A DNA stretch of 46,436 nucleotides from positions 1-46,436 of the forward strand of contig JAMPAG010000014.1 in the NCBI GenBank assembly GCA_023667365.1. Direction: 5' to 3'. Shown here in pieces: positions 43,181 through 46,436 of this stretch. Both the position numbers and the translations under genes were made by a program. The DNA is from a bacterium (lineage in GTDB: Bacteria > Bacillota > Clostridia > Lachnospirales > Lachnospiraceae). The notes under the pieces were generated by a model that was given only the letters and a program-made list of their open reading frames with translations, made no database searches and was not told where the DNA came from. Every line of letters starts with the position of its first letter. Position 1 is the first letter of the stretch.

Positions 43181-44314
43181 TCAATAATTTCCTAATATTT
43201 TCATGCTGCGCGCTTCCTCACGCAGTCCGCGCAGCGCGTTTTTGACGGCGCTCTGTGAAAGATTCCCGTCAAAATCAATAAAAAACCGATATTCCCAGCT
43301 CCGCTCCTCGATCGGACGGCTCTCGATCTTCGTCATATTCAGATTATTATAAATAAAATGCGAGAGAATATGGTAGAGCGAGCCGCTCTTATGCGGTATT
43401 TCCAGGCAAATGCTGATCTTATCCGCATCCTTCCGGAATACTTTCTGGTTTGTCACGACGATAAAGCGCGTCGAATTGTTCTTACTGTCGTTGACCCCCT
43501 GCTCCAATATGGTAAGCCCGTAGACCTTCGCCGCATAAGCGCTTGCCAGCGCCGCCTGCGAAACGTCGCCGCCGTCCGCTACTTTTTTTGCCGCGAACGC
43601 ATTATTTTTTAGGCTGATCTGATTCCAGTTCGGATGCTCCTGCAAATAACGCGCGCTCTGCATAAGGGACTGCGGATGCGAATAGACGGTGCGGATGTCG
43701 GAAAGCTTTGTCCCCGGCAGCGCCATCAGGCAGTGCTCGATCGGAATGATCTGCTCCCCGACGATATAGTTTTCAAATTCCACCAAAAGATCGTAAATCT
43801 CGCTGACGATCCCCGCTGTCGAGTTCTCGATCGGCAGAACGGCGTAGTCCGCGCTTCCCTCCTCGATCGCCGCCATCGCGTCGCGGAACGTCTCGACGGG
43901 GCAGCTGTTGACGTCTTCTCCGAAAAAACGCTGTGTCGCCGCCTGGGAATAGGAACCCTCCGCCCCCTGAAAAACAACGCGCGCGCGCGCCGTGTCAAGC
44001 TGATCCACACTGATAAACGGAAGCCGCCCCGTGCTCCCCGCATCGGCAAGCATCTGATATTGCAGTTTGCGGCTCATGGACATGATCTGCTCGAACAGTT
44101 CCTGTACGCCATGGCTGTTAAACTCGCTGCGCGCCAGCGCCGCGACCTTCTGCAGCTTTTCATCCTCCCGCGCCCGGTCAAATACTTTTTTTCCATTTGC
44201 GATCTTATACTCCGCGACTCCCTTGCAGACCTCCATGCGCTCCTCGTACAGCGCCACGATCTGTTCGTCAATCTCGTCGATCCGATTCCGTAATTCTCCT
44301 AAATCCTTCTGCAT
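43181..44314 (-). CDS. pheA: Bifunctional chorismate mutase/prephenate dehydratase
   Basis: 377 aa, the P-protein of phenylalanine synthesis. It converts chorismate to prephenate and then phenylpyruvate. Residues 1-90 are the AroQ mutase (LRNRIDEIDEQIVALYEERM). Residues 110-290 are prephenate dehydratase (VFQGAEGSYSQAA, LPIENSTAGIVSE, and the catalytic Thr282 in NSTRFIVV). Residues 298-370 are the ACT domain with the Phe-binding ESRP motif (331-334), so feedback inhibition by phenylalanine is expected. The ATG follows a purine-rich site (GGGGGCGG). A promoter candidate lies about 100 bases upstream. I see no leader peptide or T-box. Confidence 0.96.
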   Translation of the reverse strand: MQKDLGELRNRIDEIDEQIVALYEERMEVCKGVAEYKIANGKKVFDRAREDEKLQKVAALARSEFNSHGVQELFEQIMSMSRKLQYQMLADAGSTGRLPFISVDQLDTARARVVFQGAEGSYSQAATQRFFGEDVNSCPVETFRDAMAAIEEGSADYAVLPIENSTAGIVSEIYDLLVEFENYIVGEQIIPIEHCLMALPGTKLSDIRTVYSHPQSLMQSARYLQEHPNWNQISLKNNAFAAKKVADGGDVSQAALASAYAAKVYGLTILEQGVNDSKNNSTRFIVVTNQKVFRKDADKISICLEIPHKSGSLYHILSHFIYNNLNMTKIESRPIEERSWEYRFFIDFDGNLSQSAVKNALRGLREEARSMKILGNY

Positions 44315-44418
44315 ATATCCGCCCCCGTCATGCTCAAGCAGGTATTTTACAAGCGATAAAAAAAGATTTCCCTGTATACCGTTCAGCCGTCTGAATCCTT
44401 TCGTTCCTCTCTGCCTTT

Positions 44419-44447
44419 ATTTTATACCTAAACGCCGGCTTGAACAA
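44419..44447 (-). promoter_or_regulatory. Candidate promoter of pheA
   Basis: Minus strand: TTGTTC (44442-44447), 17-base spacer, TAAAAT (44419-44424). The -35 box is weak. Confidence 0.45.
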
Positions 44448-44550
44448 GAAGCATTTTCCATCCGCCGTTATTTTTCCGACCGTTTTTCAACGTTTTTTCG
44501 ATGTGCGGCAATTTTCTCTTTTCTATCCGCGCCAAGTCCGCTATAATAAA

Positions 44551-44625
44551 AAAGAGTTCCGCTGACGCGAAACTCTTTCGAAGAATCCGCTATGCGGATT
44601 CTTCCGGACTACGGAAATTCCTATA
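44551..44625. repeat. Composite two-hairpin element in reverse orientation
   Basis: Read on the minus strand it has the same order as at 22470: linker with TATAGGAATTTCC, hairpin A GAAGAATCCGC with GCGGATTCTTC (44580-44604), then hairpin B AAAGAGTTTCGC with its partner (44551-44578). The linker matches that at 22470 almost base for base, while the stems differ. It lies in the 380-base gap between pheA and the DUF5050 gene, which otherwise holds only the pheA promoter. Confidence 0.8.
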
Positions 44626-44694
44626 AATTTAGAAAAGAGTTCCGCAAAATTTGAATTTTTCTATTATTAAGTAGAGAAAGGTGTGGCTTCGGTT

Positions 44695-45720
44695 ATGAAA
44701 AAATTACGTCCTGTTCTTGTCGTTCTTATCATTGTGCTCATTCTCGGCATTCTGATCGCTCCGAAATATCTTTTGAAAGAGCGCATAGAGACTTATCCCG
44801 ACGACACGATCGGCAATACGGCGGGAAATTTGAATAACGGTGGTTATTTTTGTGAATCGGACGGCGTTGTCTACTTCGCCAATTTCTATGATAACGGTAC
44901 GCTTTACCGTATGAACCCAGACGAGACCGGCATCGAAAAGCTCAACAACCAAAGCATCCGTTTTCTCAACGCCGCCGGCAGCCATCTGTATTATTTTCTG
45001 GCGGATAACCGCAACGGCTCCGATCTCGGCAGTCTCTTAAAATCGACCGGACTCTACCGCTCCACCACAAACGGAAAGAACATGACCTGCTTAAAACGCG
45101 GTACGTTAGACACACTGCTGCTTATCGGCAATTCTATTTATTTTTTATATTATGAGGACACCAAAAACTTTACGATGCATCGGATCGGCACTTCCGGGCA
45201 GGACGATCAGGTTATCACGGATTATATCGCCAATCCTGCCTGCGGGAACGGCACGAGCATTTATTTCCACGGCACGCAGGACGACCACAATCTCTACCGT
45301 CTCGATACGCTGACAAACGACATCGCCCGCATTTGGGACGGCAGTCTGTGGAATCCCGCTTATTCGGACGGCTGGATCTACTATATGGATCTGTCCCGAC
45401 ACTACGCGCTTTCGCGCCTCAATCTCTCGTCGGGCGCCACCGAAACGCTGACGACGGACCGCGTCGAGTTTTTTAACGTCTCTGCGGATTATGTATTTTA
45501 TCAGACCGTGGACAGTGAGACGCCCGCCCTGAAACGGATCAATAAGGACGGCTCCGGCATGGTCACGCTCGCAGAGGGCGTCTACCGCAATCTCTGTCTG
45601 ACAAGTCAGGCCTTATATTTTAGCGCGTACGGCGACGATATGACCATGTATCGCTGCGCGCTCGGCTCCGATTATCCGCAGGAATTTACCGCCGCGCGTG
45701 ATGCGGTAACATCCGAGTAA
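44695..45720 (+). CDS. DUF5050 (beta-propeller-like) anchored extracellular protein
   Basis: 341 aa from the ATG at 44695 (AAAGG thirteen bases upstream); a GTG at 44683 is too close to that site. An N-terminal signal anchor (LRPVLVVLIIVLILGILIAP) places the rest outside the cell. The body is a series of repeats of about 45 residues, each with a Y-F or Y-Y pair and a turn (VVYFANFYDNGTLYRM, SIYFLYYEDTKNFTMHRI, WIYYMDLSRHYALSRLN, ALYFSAYGDDMTMYRC), which fits a DUF5050 beta-propeller. It has no catalytic motif. Role unknown; surface binding is plausible. A perfect 10-bp hairpin lies just after the stop. Confidence 0.85.
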   Translation: MKKLRPVLVVLIIVLILGILIAPKYLLKERIETYPDDTIGNTAGNLNNGGYFCESDGVVYFANFYDNGTLYRMNPDETGIEKLNNQSIRFLNAAGSHLYYFLADNRNGSDLGSLLKSTGLYRSTTNGKNMTCLKRGTLDTLLLIGNSIYFLYYEDTKNFTMHRIGTSGQDDQVITDYIANPACGNGTSIYFHGTQDDHNLYRLDTLTNDIARIWDGSLWNPAYSDGWIYYMDLSRHYALSRLNLSSGATETLTTDRVEFFNVSADYVFYQTVDSETPALKRINKDGSGMVTLAEGVYRNLCLTSQALYFSAYGDDMTMYRCALGSDYPQEFTAARDAVTSE

Positions 45721-45806
45721 GGTGCGGCGCACAGGACAGCTCCTGTAACGGAGCTGTCCGTCCCGCCCGATATGCCCTCATCTGAGTGAGGGACGGCGCA
45801 CGAGAC
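45710..45806. repeat. Hairpin and direct repeat after the DUF5050 stop
   Basis: GGACAGCTCC (45734-45743), loop TGTAAC, and GGAGCTGTCC (45750-45759) form a perfect stem without a T-tract. A 28-bp segment at 45710-45737, which covers the stop codon, recurs at 45779-45806 with 22 matches. The remaining bases to 46133 are AT-rich. I see no supportable gene there. Confidence 0.6.
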
Positions 45807-46133
45807 CGCTTCCGGTTCGCCTTTCTCTGCCCTTCCGGCAGATTTTTTAAGAATTAATATCACACTCTCTGCATAACTGCTCTAAAGGGGGGATGGCCAC
45901 TCTCCTGATTTCTCAATAAAGAAGGCTTTCTAAGCCTCACACTACAATCTAGCTGAAATTCCGCTACTTCTTCAGTATATCTGTATAATTTTACATCTAT
46001 CCATATTGGAACAAGCGGCTCAAAAAAAGCTAAGCATGCTCTTCCCCCGCTCAATTATTGGATTAATCCTAAATCTACACTTACTAAAATCAACTTTTTG
46101 GTGCATAATGTCCGGACGCATTTGTTATGGTTC

Positions 46134-46436
46134 TTATATAAGTTCACTCTGTTTCTCATCTTCCTGCTTTTCCTGTGCAAGTTCGCCCCGGTCAAATAAG
46201 AAGCGGATAATCTTGCCATTCTCTTCCGTTTCATAGCGCAGTCCTTCCCCGTCATACCGGTTAGACTGGAGAATTCTCTCCTTAGCGCCGTCCGCCTCTG
46301 CCGAGACAATGCCTGTCTGACGGTTTGCCGTATCATATATATACTTCTTCCGGTTCGCTTTTCCCTGCTCTTCCAGCAGATTTGTTCCTTTCAAAATAAG
46401 TTTCATACTGAATACCTCGCTTTCATAAATAAGTTC
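46134..46436 (-). CDS. RHS/YD-repeat protein, C-terminal fragment
   Basis: The frame is open at the window edge and ends at 46134, giving about 100 residues. It carries YD-repeat features: KYIYDTANRQTGIVSAEA, NRYDGEGLRYETEENGK and IIRFLFDRGELAQEKQ. These match the core of RHS proteins, large secreted or surface shells that often end in a variable toxin. Here the frame stops soon after the repeats, with no toxin domain and no immunity gene downstream, so it may be a truncated or orphan copy. An internal ATG at 46406 has AGCGAGG upstream, but homology continues before it only weakly. Its full form cannot be judged from this window. Confidence 0.7.
   Translation of the reverse strand, partial: ELIYESEVFSMKLILKGTNLLEEQGKANRKKYIYDTANRQTGIVSAEADGAKERILQSNRYDGEGLRYETEENGKIIRFLFDRGELAQEKQEDEKQSELI

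Noticed and set aside
44315..44560. T-box or phenylalanine leader peptide before pheA
   Set aside because: No T-box sequence, specifier loop or Phe-rich short frame is visible; only a weak promoter and an unremarkable leader.
45860..46054. 64-aa minus-strand frame after the RHS fragment (possible toxin tip or immunity protein)
   Set aside because: It begins at TTG without a ribosome site and shows no recognisable domain; the region looks like decayed sequence.

Overview
The window looks like a chromosomal segment of a member of the Bacillota, most likely a Lachnospiraceae-type clostridium. The basis is strong GGAGG-type ribosome sites, sigma-A-like promoters, a textbook CIRCE element before groES-groEL, hemZ beside apt and relA, DUF5050 and DUF815 family proteins, and Gram-positive lipoproteins in place of outer-membrane or periplasmic proteins. 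I see no rRNA, tRNA, CRISPR array, transposase or phage genes. The species assignment is inference.

Layout. 1-2746: the end of a DUF308 membrane protein and a GH3 beta-glucosidase. 2901-7097: an unknown 159-aa protein and a two-gene heterodimeric ABC exporter. This exporter sits directly against the 3' end of hemZ, and a decayed copy of the hemZ 3' end lies on its far side. 7109-13040: a housekeeping run on the minus strand (apt, relA/spoT, an MBL hydrolase, a lipoprotein, hemZ). 13253-15097: a putative gluzincin metallopeptidase lipoprotein carrying an internal minisatellite. 15551-24108: an alpha-glucan (maltodextrin/starch) locus with malE-malF-malG, a GH13 neopullulanase-like enzyme, a short LacI-type regulator whose promoter implies a leaderless mRNA, and a lipoprotein that resembles a starch-binding protein and is preceded by two 20-bp LacI-type operators. 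24345-26447: groES-groEL under CIRCE, flanked by a 34-bp direct repeat. 26883-30883: a 19-bp tandem array, a degenerate GGDEF protein, an intact membrane diguanylate cyclase and a chemoreceptor. 31130-34602 (plus strand): an ABC-F ATPase, a PHP phosphoesterase and a Cof-type HAD phosphatase. 34692-36155: two small unknown proteins and a DUF3990 (ADP-ribosyltransferase-like) protein with a partner, resembling a toxin-antitoxin pair. 36219-44314: a Maf-HAD fusion, ppk, ppx, a DUF815 ATPase and pheA, all on the minus strand. 44695-45720: a DUF5050 protein. The right edge holds the 3' end of an RHS-repeat protein.

How the genes work together. The mal locus would capture maltodextrins at the cell surface (lipoprotein, MalE), import them (MalF, MalG) and cleave them (GH13). 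The ppk/ppx pair makes and degrades polyphosphate and may interact with the RelA/SpoT alarmone pathway encoded in the same window.

The most unusual signal is non-coding. The intergenic spaces are rich in a composite element of two adjacent hairpins joined by a conserved linker. It occurs at 12467, 15261-15553 (one unit plus three tandem 80-bp units), 22470-22624 and 44551. Stem sequences differ between copies while pairing is kept. A second family of short GCG-AAA-CGC palindromes sits against gene ends. I know of no name for either family.
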